A stretch of 10,773 bases of DNA from CBDUBU01 sp965365465 (GTDB lineage: Bacteria > Bacteroidota > Rhodothermia > Rhodothermales > DASSAV01), in the NCBI GenBank assembly GCA_965365465.1, contig CBDUBU010000131.1:1-10773 (forward strand). The letters are read 5' to 3'. The notes below the pieces were generated by a model that did not search any database, was not told where the DNA came from, and saw only the letters and a program-made list of their open reading frames with translations. The stretch's first letter is position 1, and every line of letters begins with the position of its first letter. A program made the position numbers and the translations under genes. This document shows, piece after piece, positions 1 through 7,225 of this stretch.

Positions 1-747
1 GGGTACTTCATGGGCTTCATCATCTACGGCGCCATGTTCTTCTACGGCGCCTACGTCATGCACGGCGTGCTCGACGAGAAGCAGAGCCGGGTCATCGAGG
101 TCATCATCTCGACCGTGCGGCCGTTCGACCTGCTCATGGGCAAGGTGCTCGGCATCGGCCTCGTGGGGCTCATGCAGATGACGATCTGGAGCATCTTCCT
201 CCTCGTGCTGACGACGTTCGCCGGCAGCATCGCCGTCCTGTTCATCGACCCGACCCAGTTCAACCTGCCGGCCACGGCCTCGCAGGAAGCCGTGCTCCAG
301 GCCGCCGAGGTGCAGATCCCGGCCCTGCCCCCGATGCTCTTCGTCTGGTTCATCGTCTTTTTCCTCGGCGGCTACCTGCTCTACGCGAGCCTGTTTGCCG
401 CCATTGGCTCGGCGGTGGAGCAGCAGCAGGACGCGCAAAGCCTCATGTTTCCCATCACGATGCTCATCATCATCCCGATGGTCTTCATCACGTTCCTGGT
501 GGAAAGTCCCAACTCGACGCTTGCCATTGCGCTGTCGATGGTGCCTTTCTTTTCGCCGATCCTGATGGTGGTGCGCATCGCCGTGACGGAGGTGCCTTTC
601 TGGCAGGTCGCGCTTTCGTTCCTGCTGCTGGCCGGGACGTTCGTCGGCGCGGTGTGGGTCAGCAGCCGGATCTACCGCGTCGGAATTCTCCTCTACGGCA
701 AGAAAGCAACCCTCAAGGACCTGTTCCGGTGGCTGCGCTACGCCTGA
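1..747 (+). CDS. ABC-2 type transporter permease (NatB/YhaP-like), 5'-truncated
   Basis: This is the membrane subunit of an ABC exporter; the family moves substrates (sodium ions, drugs or others) outward with a separate ATPase, usually encoded just upstream. The reading frame is open from base 1, so the start and perhaps 150-200 residues lie outside the window; 248 residues are visible. The family hallmark EKQSRVIEVIIST (visible residues 26-38) is followed by the GKVLGIGLVGLMQ segment, the usual cytoplasmic coupling region between membrane helices. Hydrophobic segments lie near residues 1-20, 55-80, 112-136, 150-168, 175-195 and 203-222, with an Ala/Pro/Gln-rich periplasmic loop around 82-110. 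The end (GILLYGKKATLKDLFRW...) is typical of this group. It converges on the methyltransferase gene with only 21 bp between the two stops, and I see no intrinsic terminator there. Family assignment is firm; substrate is unknown. Confidence 0.88.
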   Translation, partial: GYFMGFIIYGAMFFYGAYVMHGVLDEKQSRVIEVIISTVRPFDLLMGKVLGIGLVGLMQMTIWSIFLLVLTTFAGSIAVLFIDPTQFNLPATASQEAVLQAAEVQIPALPPMLFVWFIVFFLGGYLLYASLFAAIGSAVEQQQDAQSLMFPITMLIIIPMVFITFLVESPNSTLAIALSMVPFFSPILMVVRIAVTEVPFWQVALSFLLLAGTFVGAVWVSSRIYRVGILLYGKKATLKDLFRWLRYA

Positions 748-768
748 AAGGTGCGTCGCTCAATGTCC

Positions 769-1704
769 TTATGTATGCCCTGATGCTCGCCAGGGAAATG
801 ATGTCTGAGGCGATGCGGGATGGCGTGGTCGAGCAGTATGTTCTTGCGCCGGGATCCGGCATTCGGCAGCTTGCTGTTTCGGGATTTCGTAGTTGACCCG
901 GAGCACCTCTGTCCGGTCCTGTTTCACGTTGTCGGATCGTGTGTTGGTCGAGTGCGCCTTCTTCGGAGGAGATTCGACGTAGTTCCAGTCTCCGTAAAGT
1001 TCATCCATGAGCTTCCCGTGGTAGCTGGAAAGCGCAACCTTTGCCTTGACATTGTGGAGCACTTCGGCCAGCGCCCGGTGCTCGCGGTCGTTCATCTCGA
1101 AACCGTAAGCGTTCACATCCGAGCGCGAATCATGCGGGTACGGCGGGTCGCAGTAGAAAAGCGTTGCTTCGCTGTCATAGCGCCGGATCACTTCGATGGC
1201 CGGCGCGCTTTCGATCTGCACCCGCAGCAGGCGCTGCACGATCTCGGAAAGCCCCTCGACGCTGCCAAGCCACCGGGAGACAGCGCCTGCCATTCCGGCC
1301 CGGCTCGTCAGCTTGCAATGGGCCCAGCGACCGGCGCTGGCAGTCTGCGCCAGCCCTGTCCTGACCTGCCGCGCCCGCACGAAGAAACGACGCGCCAGTT
1401 CCAGATCGGAAAGCCCCTCCGGCGATTCCTCTGCTGCGATTCTGAGTTCTTCCCTCGAAAATGGCGTCAGGCCGATAGCCTTGACGAACCCGTCCTGCTG
1501 GTCGCGCAGAACCCGGAAGAAATTGACCACCTCCCCGTCAATGTCGTTGTAGGTTTCGATGGGCGAGGGCTGCCGGTTCAGCAGGACGGCAGCGCTGCCG
1601 CCGAAGGGTTCGCAGTAGTGAGTTGCTTCCGGCAGCAGCGGCAGCAGCCAGTCAAGGTGCGAGTACTTGCCGCCGTACCACCCGAATGCGATCAGCTTTC
1701 CCAT
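769..1704 (-). CDS. D12-class N6-adenine DNA methyltransferase (Dam/phage type), apparently solitary
   Basis: The 311-residue protein should transfer a methyl group from S-adenosylmethionine to the N6 of adenine in a specific DNA site. The motifs follow the class-alpha D12 order: GWYGGK at residues 8-13 (the usual N-terminal WxGGK element), EPFGGS at 32-37 (motif I, cofactor binding), NDID at 53-56, and the catalytic FYCDPPYP with DPPY at 186-189 (motif IV). The segment SSYHGKLMDELYGDW and the RTEVLRVNY element near 264-272 resemble phage-borne adenine methylases. About 38 residues after that (PKQQAAECR... to the end) look like a Pro/Arg/His-rich tail beyond the normal domain. Start is the ATG at 1702-1704, with only a weak GGA nearby. 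It lies 57 bp downstream of a glycosyltransferase on the same strand, and no endonuclease gene is beside it. Two sampled 60-bp lines inside the gene are 52% and 60% GC against 70% for one line of the neighbouring glycosyltransferase, which would fit acquisition by transfer. Target sequence cannot be read from the protein. Confidence 0.9.
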   Translation of the reverse strand: MGKLIAFGWYGGKYSHLDWLLPLLPEATHYCEPFGGSAAVLLNRQPSPIETYNDIDGEVVNFFRVLRDQQDGFVKAIGLTPFSREELRIAAEESPEGLSDLELARRFFVRARQVRTGLAQTASAGRWAHCKLTSRAGMAGAVSRWLGSVEGLSEIVQRLLRVQIESAPAIEVIRRYDSEATLFYCDPPYPHDSRSDVNAYGFEMNDREHRALAEVLHNVKAKVALSSYHGKLMDELYGDWNYVESPPKKAHSTNTRSDNVKQDRTEVLRVNYEIPKQQAAECRIPAQEHTARPRHPASPQTSFPWRASGHT

Positions 1705-1761
1705 TTTCCGGTTTCATCCGCCTGAAAATAACCACGAACATACGACCTTTGCGCAAGGAGG

Positions 1762-2979
1762 TCAACGGCGCGTCGGCGCAAGCACGCGCTCGAAGGCGTC
1801 GGTGATGGCGCTGATGTCGAAAGCCTGCTCGGCATAGGCGCGGGCGGCGGCGCCCATGCGTTCGCGCTCTGCCGGGTTGTCGATCAGGGCGGCGGCGGCT
1901 TGCAGGAAGCCCTCGGTGTCGGTTGGCGCGACGACGCGCCCGGCCTGCTGCCGCAGCACGATCCGGGCAGCCAGGTTCTCCAGCGGGACGGCCAGCAGCA
2001 CGGGCCGCTGCGCGCACAGGTAGGCCAGCACCTTCGAGGGCACCGAGAAAACACCGGCCTCCGGCTCCAGCACGGCCAGCAGCACGTCAGCGCTCGCCAG
2101 CACCTCCGGCATTTGCTCGAACGGCTGGAACGCCGGCAGCGTCAGGTTCTCCAGGCCATGCTCCGCCTTTCGCGCCCGCAGCCAGTCGGCGCCCAGGCCC
2201 TGCGAGACGACCACCACCTGCACGCCGGGCCGGTCGCGGAAACGGAGCGCCAGTTGCAGCAGCAGGTCGGGGTTGTGCTTCATGCCGAGCGTGCCCGAAT
2301 ACAGCAGGCACATCTTGTCGTCGAGACCATGCGCCCGGCTCCAGGCATTGACGCGGGGGCGCACCGGAACGGCCTCCAGCGGCGCCCAGTTCTCCACCAC
2401 GGTCGTCCGGCTTTCGGGCACGTTCCAGCGACGCATGACCGGGCGGAAGTCGTCGGTGATGAGCACCACCGCGTCGCTCCGGCGCAGCAGCGACCGTTCG
2501 AGGTGCAGGTAGTAGCGCCCGATGCCGGCGCCGAGCACTGGCAGCTTCCTGCGCAGGATGCGGTGTGTGGCCACGCCGATCAGGTCCTGCACCCAGAAGA
2601 CGAAGCGGCTGCCCTGCCGTCGGGCGGCCCGCAGCAGCAGGCGCTGCGCGTCCAGCGGCGCGTTACCGGAGAGGATGACCTCCGGCGCGAAGGCCGCGAC
2701 CTCGCGGGCAAGCAGGCCCCCGTACTCGTTCTCCTGCCGCCAGCGCGTGACGAAGGAGAACTTGTCCAGCGGCTTCGAGAGTTCGAGACCCCGGATGTCG
2801 AGGCCCGGCGGCTCTCCGCCGGGGCGTTCGAGGTTGCCGCGCGGCGTCGTCTGGATCGAGGCGCACCAGGCGTGCAGCACCGTGTGCCCGCGTTCGGCCA
2901 GGGCGCGGCTCAGGTCGACCGGGAACGGGTACCCGCCGAAGTCATGGACGAGAATGCGCCGGGGGCGTTCAGCTTGCAT
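1762..2979 (-). CDS. Glycosyltransferase family 4 (GT-B fold), second of a pair
   Basis: A predicted 405-residue cytoplasmic or membrane-associated glycosyltransferase, likely adding a sugar during surface polysaccharide or glycolipid assembly. The N-terminal acceptor domain starts RRILVHDFGGYPFPVDLSRAL and a Rossmann-type second half begins near residue 224 with LLYSGTLGMKHNPDLLLQLA. The donor-binding region reads LEPEAGVFSVPSKVLAYL (304-321), a form of the family-4 nucleotide-sugar site seen in WbuB-like enzymes: E307 is a candidate for the first glutamate of the site and S315-K316 stand where others have the second. The frame is open up to 3111, but I chose the ATG at 2977-2979 because it gives a family-like N-terminus and overlaps the upstream glycosyltransferase stop by 11 bp, the usual sign of translational coupling; longer starts would add 44 low-complexity residues. 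Donor, acceptor and linkage are unknown. Confidence 0.85.
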   Translation of the reverse strand: MQAERPRRILVHDFGGYPFPVDLSRALAERGHTVLHAWCASIQTTPRGNLERPGGEPPGLDIRGLELSKPLDKFSFVTRWRQENEYGGLLAREVAAFAPEVILSGNAPLDAQRLLLRAARRQGSRFVFWVQDLIGVATHRILRRKLPVLGAGIGRYYLHLERSLLRRSDAVVLITDDFRPVMRRWNVPESRTTVVENWAPLEAVPVRPRVNAWSRAHGLDDKMCLLYSGTLGMKHNPDLLLQLALRFRDRPGVQVVVVSQGLGADWLRARKAEHGLENLTLPAFQPFEQMPEVLASADVLLAVLEPEAGVFSVPSKVLAYLCAQRPVLLAVPLENLAARIVLRQQAGRVVAPTDTEGFLQAAAALIDNPAERERMGAAARAYAEQAFDISAITDAFERVLAPTRR

Positions 2980-4093
2980 GGCGGGCCAGAAGGGCTTCCC
3001 AGGCGCCGCGCACGGCGTCGGGACTGTAGGTTTGCAGAAACCGCGCCCGCGCGCCCTCGGAGAGCGTCCGCCAGAGGGTGTAATCGCGCAGCCGCTCGAC
3101 GGCTCCCGCAAGGGCCTCCGGGCTGCGGGGCGGGACGAACAGCGCCTCCTGCCCGTGGCGCACCATCAGGGGAATCCCGCCGTGGTTGGTCGTGACGACC
3201 GGGCTTCCGGCGTTCAGGGCTTCCAGAATCGAAAGCGGCTGCGCTTCGGTGGGATGGTACGAGGGCAGCAGAAACACGTCGGCCTTCTGGTGCAACTGCT
3301 TGATCGCCGCCCGGTCCTGAACGCCGCCGTGGTGAATGACCGTCGCTTGCAACCCGTGTTCGGCGACGAACGCCTCGAATCCGCGCCGGTCCTCGTCGGA
3401 TTCCCAGCGCCCTGCAAAGTGCGCCTCCACCGGAACGCCCCGTGCGTGGAGGATTTGCACGCCGTGAAGCACGTCCAGATAGCCCTTGATCCCGATCATG
3501 TTGCTGAGGTAGAGCAGGCGGAGCGCGTCCCGGCTGCGACGGCTCGCCCGGCGGGCCTCGACTTCCGCTTCCGAGCAGAGCACGGCCTCGTCCACAGTGT
3601 TCGGGATGATGAAGCGCTGCGCTTCGGGGATCCAGGGCGCGCACTGCGCCGCGTGCATGGCGTTCAGAAAAACGAACCCGGTCATCCGCCGGGCGAGCCG
3701 CCGCGCCGTAGGCCCGGTGAGCGGCGACCCGAAAAGGCGGTCGAACGTGCCCCGGTGGAGCACGGCGTAGACCGGATGGGAGCGCCCCAGGGCAGGCAGC
3801 GTGGCGACGAGGTCGCGGGCGTGGCCGAGCAGCATCGGGGAGATGGAGGCCCACAGCACCGGCGCCGAGGGCGCAGCTTGCAGCGCCCTTGCGATCTCCT
3901 TCCGGATGCCGACGTAATGCCGCACGCGCTCCGGACGAAAGGTGGTCTCCGACAGCACGAAGTCCGCCGCCGGCGGCTCGGTGTTGACGCGCCCGACCTC
4001 GTGCGACACGTCCAGCAGTTCGGCCAGGCGGCGCGTGCCGAGCGTCTGCCCGTCAACAGGAGGTGGAAAACGACCGACAACGAAAACCTGCAT
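2969..4093 (-). CDS. Glycosyltransferase family 4 (GT-B fold), first of a pair
   Basis: A 374-residue predicted retaining glycosyltransferase. It begins MQVFVVGRFPPPVDGQT, the Gly/Pro-rich first loop typical of family-4 enzymes that bind the acceptor. LRLLYLSNMIGIKGYLDVL (191-209) starts the C-terminal nucleotide-sugar domain, with K203 in the position of the conserved phosphate-binding lysine. PSYHPTEAQPLSILEAL (277-293) holds the E-x7-E motif, E283 and E291, and is followed by SPVVTTNHGGIPLMV, the usual donor-site loop. No membrane segment or signal peptide is visible. The ATG at 4091-4093 is the natural start; a purine-rich AGAAG lies immediately upstream. It shares an 11-bp overlap with the following glycosyltransferase, so the two are almost certainly one transcript. 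No flippase, polymerase or nucleotide-sugar gene is in view, so the product could be capsule, O-antigen-like glycan or glycolipid. Confidence 0.88.
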   Translation of the reverse strand: MQVFVVGRFPPPVDGQTLGTRRLAELLDVSHEVGRVNTEPPAADFVLSETTFRPERVRHYVGIRKEIARALQAAPSAPVLWASISPMLLGHARDLVATLPALGRSHPVYAVLHRGTFDRLFGSPLTGPTARRLARRMTGFVFLNAMHAAQCAPWIPEAQRFIIPNTVDEAVLCSEAEVEARRASRRSRDALRLLYLSNMIGIKGYLDVLHGVQILHARGVPVEAHFAGRWESDEDRRGFEAFVAEHGLQATVIHHGGVQDRAAIKQLHQKADVFLLPSYHPTEAQPLSILEALNAGSPVVTTNHGGIPLMVRHGQEALFVPPRSPEALAGAVERLRDYTLWRTLSEGARARFLQTYSPDAVRGAWEALLARHAS

Positions 4094-4399
4094 CTTCTAC
4101 CGGGATTCCGGCGATCCGGGAGCGTCCGTGTTGAAACGGCGGCTTGTACCGCGCCGGGGCCAAAAGGTTTGATCTGTTCCTGGGGCGTGCGCGGCGTTTG
4201 AGAACGGCCCTGCGTCCACGCAGAAGTCCGGGCCAGGCGCCGTATGGCCTGCCTGAGCAACAGGTCGAGCATGGCTGCGCCATGTAATCTGTTGCTATCC
4301 GGACAACGTCCGGCTATCCAGCGCTTTGCCGTCCGGCGCAAGCGGTTGAGAAAAACTCACCTCACCCCCTCCTGAAGCTGCCAGGGGGCCTCCGTGCGT
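4094..4399. other. 306-bp gap between the glycosyltransferase pair and the SIMPL gene
   Basis: This gap should contain the 3' end of the SIMPL transcript and the promoter of the glycosyltransferase pair (both minus strand). Short reading frames here are shadows with no recognisable product. I see a possible terminator at 4351-4388 (listed separately), a 6-bp inverted repeat CCGGAC-AAC-GTCCGG at 4299-4313, and a smaller stem CTGCG-TCCA-CGCAG at 4210-4223. None has a T-tract directly after it. No convincing promoter, tRNA or riboswitch was recognised. Confidence 0.5.
4351..4388 (-). terminator. Possible imperfect intrinsic terminator after the SIMPL gene
   Basis: On the minus strand, 11 bases after the SIMPL stop codon, CCCCCT (4383-4388) can pair with AGGGGG (4365-4370) across a 12-nt loop, and a run of five T follows at 4351-4355. 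The run begins nine bases beyond the stem rather than directly after it, so this is weaker than a textbook terminator. Placement directly after the stop supports the call; a Rho-dependent end is an alternative. Confidence 0.35.
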
Positions 4400-5134
4400 T
4401 CATTTGAACTCAAACATAATCATGACGGTGGCGCGTACTTCGATCTCGCCGGAGGCGTAGGCTTCAGGTTCGGGCGCGGCCTCTTTGCTCAACGACGCAT
4501 CCATATCCATGGCCAGGCGCATCATGGGCCGGGGAAAGTCGAAGTTCTGCTCGATAACCTGCCGGGGGCGGCCCAGTTCTACGCCGAGGGCGGAGGCCAT
4601 CAACTGCGCCTTTCCGCGGGCGCTGCCAATGGCTTCTTGCAGGGCCTGATTGCGGGCCTCGTCGCGGTTTTCCAGGTCGTACATGACCCCGAGCAGCCGG
4701 TTGGCGCCTTTCTGCACGACCTCCGCCACCAGGTTCGGCAGTTTGTCGAGGTCGCGCACGGTGACCACGACTTCGCGTACGGCTTCAAAGCCTTTCTGCT
4801 CGTAGCGTTGCAAGGTGGGGTTGTACTCCTGCTTCGGCTGGAGCCGGAGCGTTTCCAGCTTGATGTCGCGTTCCTCCACGCCGAGGGCGCGAACGGCGTT
4901 CATGGCTTCCCGTGCGGCCTCGGCGTTGCGCCTGCGGGCCTCCTCCGGGTCCTCATTCTCGGTGACGACGCCGAAGCGCATCATGGCCATGTCCGGCTGC
5001 ACGCGGACGATGCCTTCGCCGCTTACCTGAAGATGCGGCGGCATGGGGTCCGGGGTCTGCGCCCTTACAGATGTCTGGGGAACGAGGGCCAGCAATGCGC
5101 CGCCCGTGAGGAGCAGTTTCAGGAGTTTTTTCAT
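4400..5134 (-). CDS. Secreted SIMPL-domain (DUF541) protein
   Basis: A 244-residue exported protein of the SIMPL/DUF541 family (relatives include E. coli YggE and BP26 of Brucella), periplasmic or outer-membrane proteins that oligomerise and are linked to stress tolerance; the precise biochemical role is not settled. Residues 1-24 form a signal peptide: MKKLLK, a Leu/Ala core, then SVRA with likely cleavage before Q26. The mature protein opens with VSGEGIVRVQPDMA (37-50), the family signature, followed by GVVTENEDPEEARRRNAEAA and a helix-rich middle. It ends ASGEIEVRATVMIMFEF, the usual closing strand. The frame stays open to 5539, but the ATG at 5132-5134 gives a signal peptide directly and has AGGA seven bases upstream, so I use that start. 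It lies 223 bp downstream of asnS on the same strand and probably has its own promoter. Confidence 0.9.
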   Translation of the reverse strand: MKKLLKLLLTGGALLALVPQTSVRAQTPDPMPPHLQVSGEGIVRVQPDMAMMRFGVVTENEDPEEARRRNAEAAREAMNAVRALGVEERDIKLETLRLQPKQEYNPTLQRYEQKGFEAVREVVVTVRDLDKLPNLVAEVVQKGANRLLGVMYDLENRDEARNQALQEAIGSARGKAQLMASALGVELGRPRQVIEQNFDFPRPMMRLAMDMDASLSKEAAPEPEAYASGEIEVRATVMIMFEFK

Positions 5135-5271
5135 GGTATAGTCCTGTGGTCGGAATGATGGATGTCTGAGCGCGCCGTCAGGGCCTGCAAGAAACCACTC
5201 CCTACGGCTTTTTTCCCGCAAGGTTGCCGGCGCGGCCTGTGACTGTTTCAAAGCACACCGCTGTCTATCTT

Positions 5272-5315
5272 GCGGAGGCGGCGGGCGCTCCGGCGGGTCT
5301 TTTTCTCGCCTCCGC
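5272..5315. repeat. 9-bp perfect inverted repeat downstream of asnS
   Basis: GCGGAGGCG (5272-5280) and its exact complement CGCCTCCGC (5307-5315) are separated by 26 bases. The repeat starts 43 bp after the asnS stop, in the gap before the SIMPL gene. On the minus strand no T-run follows the second arm, so it is not a standard intrinsic terminator; it could still fold in the asnS 3' end or in the SIMPL leader. High GC makes chance pairing of this kind fairly likely. Confidence 0.45.
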
Positions 5316-5357
5316 GCCCGTCTCTTGCTCATGGCAACAATCAGACCAGTCCGGCGC

Positions 5358-6863
5358 TCACGGGTGCAGGCGGCCCAGCAGACGGGGAAACGGGATGGTT
5401 TCGCGCACATGCTCCAGCTTGCACAGCCACGTGATGGTCCGTTCGAGGCCGAGGCCGAAACCGCTGTGGGGCACGGAGCCGTAGCGGCGCAGGTCGAAGT
5501 ACCAGCCGAACACTTCGGGAGGCAGATGGTGCTCGGCAACCTGCCGTTCCAGAAAGCCCAGGTCGGTAGCGCGTTCGCCGCCGCCGATGATCTCGCCGTA
5601 GCCTTCCGGCGCCAGCACGTCCATGCCGAGGGCGAGCCGGTCGTCCTCGGGGTCGCGTTTCATGTAAAACGCCTTGATGGCAGCCGGGTAGCGGTGGACG
5701 ATGATCGGGCGGTCGAAGTGCCAGGTGAGCAGGGTTTCGTCGCTGCCGCCGAAGTCGTCGCCCCACGTGAAGCGGTCGGCGGAGACCTGCCACTGGGGCA
5801 GGTTGCGCAGTTCCTCCTCGATGTCCGTCAGGCGCTGGTTGATCTGGATCTCACGCGCATCCATGCGGCGCTTCTCGCCTTTTTTGGCCTGCCCGTAGCG
5901 CTTCTGGTTTTCGGCGAGTTCCGCGCGAAGTTGCTCCTGCTCGGCCCGATTGGAGGCCAGCCGGGCCGACACGAGGTCGCGGGTTTTGTCGCTTTTCAGC
6001 AGGTCCACGGCCTCGGAATACGAGAGGCGCGGAAAGGGTTTCTGCACCCGTTCGAGCGGCGCCGTATCGCGGCCGATGGCTTCCAGTTCCAGCCGGCAGT
6101 CGCGCAGCACGTCCTCGACGATGCGCACGATGAAGCTCTCGGCCAGTTCCATGTTCATGTCCAGGTCGTAGAAGGCCATTTCCGGCTCGATCATCCAGAA
6201 CTCCGTCAGGTGGCGGCGCGTCTTGGACTTCTCGGCGCGGAAGGTCGGGCCGAAGGTGTAGATCTTGCCGAAGGCCATTGCCATGGCCTCGCCGTAAAGC
6301 TGCCCGCTCTGGGTGAGGTAGGCCGGCTGGCCGAAGTAGTCGATCTCGAAAAGCGTGGTCGTGCCCTCGACCGCGTTGCCGGTCAGGATGGGCGCGTCCA
6401 TTTGCAAAAATCCGCGCTCCTGGAAAAAATTGTGGATCGAGGTGATGATGCGGTTGCGGATGCGCATGATGGCCCACTGGCGGCGGCTCCGCAGCCAGAG
6501 GTGGCGCTGGTTCATCAGAAACTCGATGCCGTGCTCCTTCGGCGTGATCGGATAGTCCTCAGCCTTGCTGAGGAGGCGGATCCGGGCAGCCTGCATCTCG
6601 AAGCCCCCGACCTGCCGCTCGTCCCGGACAACCGTACCGGTGACTTCGAGGGCGCTTTCCTGCCCGGCTTCCTCCGCCGCCTTCCACGATTCGGCGTCCA
6701 GCGCTTCTTCGTTGGCGACGCACTGGACGATGCCCGTGCCGTCGCGCAGGATCAGGAAATAGAGTCCTTTGGAGCCGCGCTTGTTGTAGAGCCACCCCTT
6801 GAGGGTGGCCTGGCGCCCGTCGTGGCTTGCGAGTTCGTCTATGTAGGTTGGAACGGAAGACAT
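5358..6863 (-). CDS. asnS: Asparagine--tRNA ligase (class IIb) with a charged insertion
   Basis: AsnRS attaches asparagine to tRNA-Asn in an ATP-dependent reaction in the cytoplasm. The 501-residue protein has an N-terminal OB-fold anticodon domain (about 15-100, LKGWLYNKRGSKGLYFLILRDG), then the class II core: motif 1 around FFQERGFLQMDAPILTG (146-162), motif 2 FGPTFRAEKSKTRRHLTEF (204-222) with the ATP-binding R209, and motif 3 GFGLGLERTITWL (468-480) with R475. The run ending IPFPRLLGRLHP matches the normal C-terminus. AsnRS rather than AspRS is indicated by the short catalytic domain without the AspRS GAD insertion, and by the YLTQSGQLYGEA and FWMIEPEMAF segments. Bacterial AsnRS usually has about 430-470 residues; the excess lies at about 292-365, a Lys/Glu/Arg/Gln-rich stretch between SYSEAVDLL and FTWGDDFGGSDE. 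The ATG at 6861-6863 starts right at the expected N-terminus and has no clear Shine-Dalgarno sequence. Confidence 0.96.
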   Translation of the reverse strand: MSSVPTYIDELASHDGRQATLKGWLYNKRGSKGLYFLILRDGTGIVQCVANEEALDAESWKAAEEAGQESALEVTGTVVRDERQVGGFEMQAARIRLLSKAEDYPITPKEHGIEFLMNQRHLWLRSRRQWAIMRIRNRIITSIHNFFQERGFLQMDAPILTGNAVEGTTTLFEIDYFGQPAYLTQSGQLYGEAMAMAFGKIYTFGPTFRAEKSKTRRHLTEFWMIEPEMAFYDLDMNMELAESFIVRIVEDVLRDCRLELEAIGRDTAPLERVQKPFPRLSYSEAVDLLKSDKTRDLVSARLASNRAEQEQLRAELAENQKRYGQAKKGEKRRMDAREIQINQRLTDIEEELRNLPQWQVSADRFTWGDDFGGSDETLLTWHFDRPIIVHRYPAAIKAFYMKRDPEDDRLALGMDVLAPEGYGEIIGGGERATDLGFLERQVAEHHLPPEVFGWYFDLRRYGSVPHSGFGLGLERTITWLCKLEHVRETIPFPRLLGRLHP

Positions 6864-6903
6864 GGTTTATGTATGGGTCGGTAGAAGCTGAACGGGACAG
6901 GGT

Positions 6904-6917
6904 GCGGCGCCGGCCGC
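6904..6917 (-). promoter_or_regulatory. GC-rich hairpin in the predicted asnS leader
   Basis: GCGGC (6904-6908) and GCCGC (6913-6917) pair around a four-base loop, about 40 bases upstream of the asnS ATG and downstream of the promoter-like element. It could slow or shape asnS expression, but stems of five G/C pairs arise easily at this base composition. Confidence 0.25.
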
Positions 6918-6933
6918 GCCTCTGAAAACGCCT

Positions 6934-6964
6934 CAAAATACACGCAGCGCCGGTAAAGCGCCAA
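6934..6964 (-). promoter_or_regulatory. Bacteroidota-like promoter candidate for asnS
   Basis: Read on the minus strand, TTG (6962-6964), 20 bases, then GTATTTTG (6934-6941). The known Bacteroidota pattern is TTG-N19-TAnnTTTG; this keeps the TTTG end and near-correct spacing but not the leading TA in register. It lies about 70 bp upstream of the asnS start, a reasonable leader length. The same heptamer TATTTTG occurs before the transglutaminase-like gene. Confidence 0.35.
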
Positions 6965-7225
6965 CGTGTTCTCGATGCAGGCCGCAGGGCGTGGGTCTGG
7001 CCTGCTTTCGATCCGGCGGCCCCCTTTGAACCGGTCTTGCTTCAGGGAAAAAAAGCGTCGCAGCGGTTAAGCGCTTGCTTATGATCCGCCTTTTCCTGAA
7101 CATGCAGCACCCCAGTTGAGGGCGTCCTGTGTTGCGTCGTATCCAGCGCCGGGTCGCGGTGTTGCCCTGTCCCCACCTTTCCTGCTTTCTCCTGGAAGAA
7201 AACCGGCCTGCTCTTAACGCAATAC

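Noticed and set aside
2980..3111. Upstream extension of the second glycosyltransferase to the start at 3111
   Set aside because: The 44 extra residues are basic, Pro/Gly-rich and not family-like, and would overlap the preceding gene by 143 bp.
769..4093. A defence island built around the DNA methyltransferase
   Set aside because: The neighbours are glycosyltransferases and an export permease; no nuclease, helicase, toxin or other defence gene is present.
1900..4201. Long plus-strand open frames (431 and 559 codons) opposite the glycosyltransferases
   Set aside because: Low-complexity Arg/Gln/Ala-rich translations with no domain, antisense to clear family-4 enzymes.
5135..5539. Upstream extension of the SIMPL gene to 5539
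   Set aside because: It would overlap asnS and bury the signal peptide; the ATG at 5134 has a ribosome-binding site.
5325..6884. A 519-codon plus-strand open frame opposite asnS
   Set aside because: It mirrors the synthetase frame and shows no domain; asnS is unmistakable on the other strand.
7011..7035. A TTTGAACCGG stretch resembling a tRNA T-arm
   Set aside because: No matching acceptor, D or anticodon arms could be found around it.
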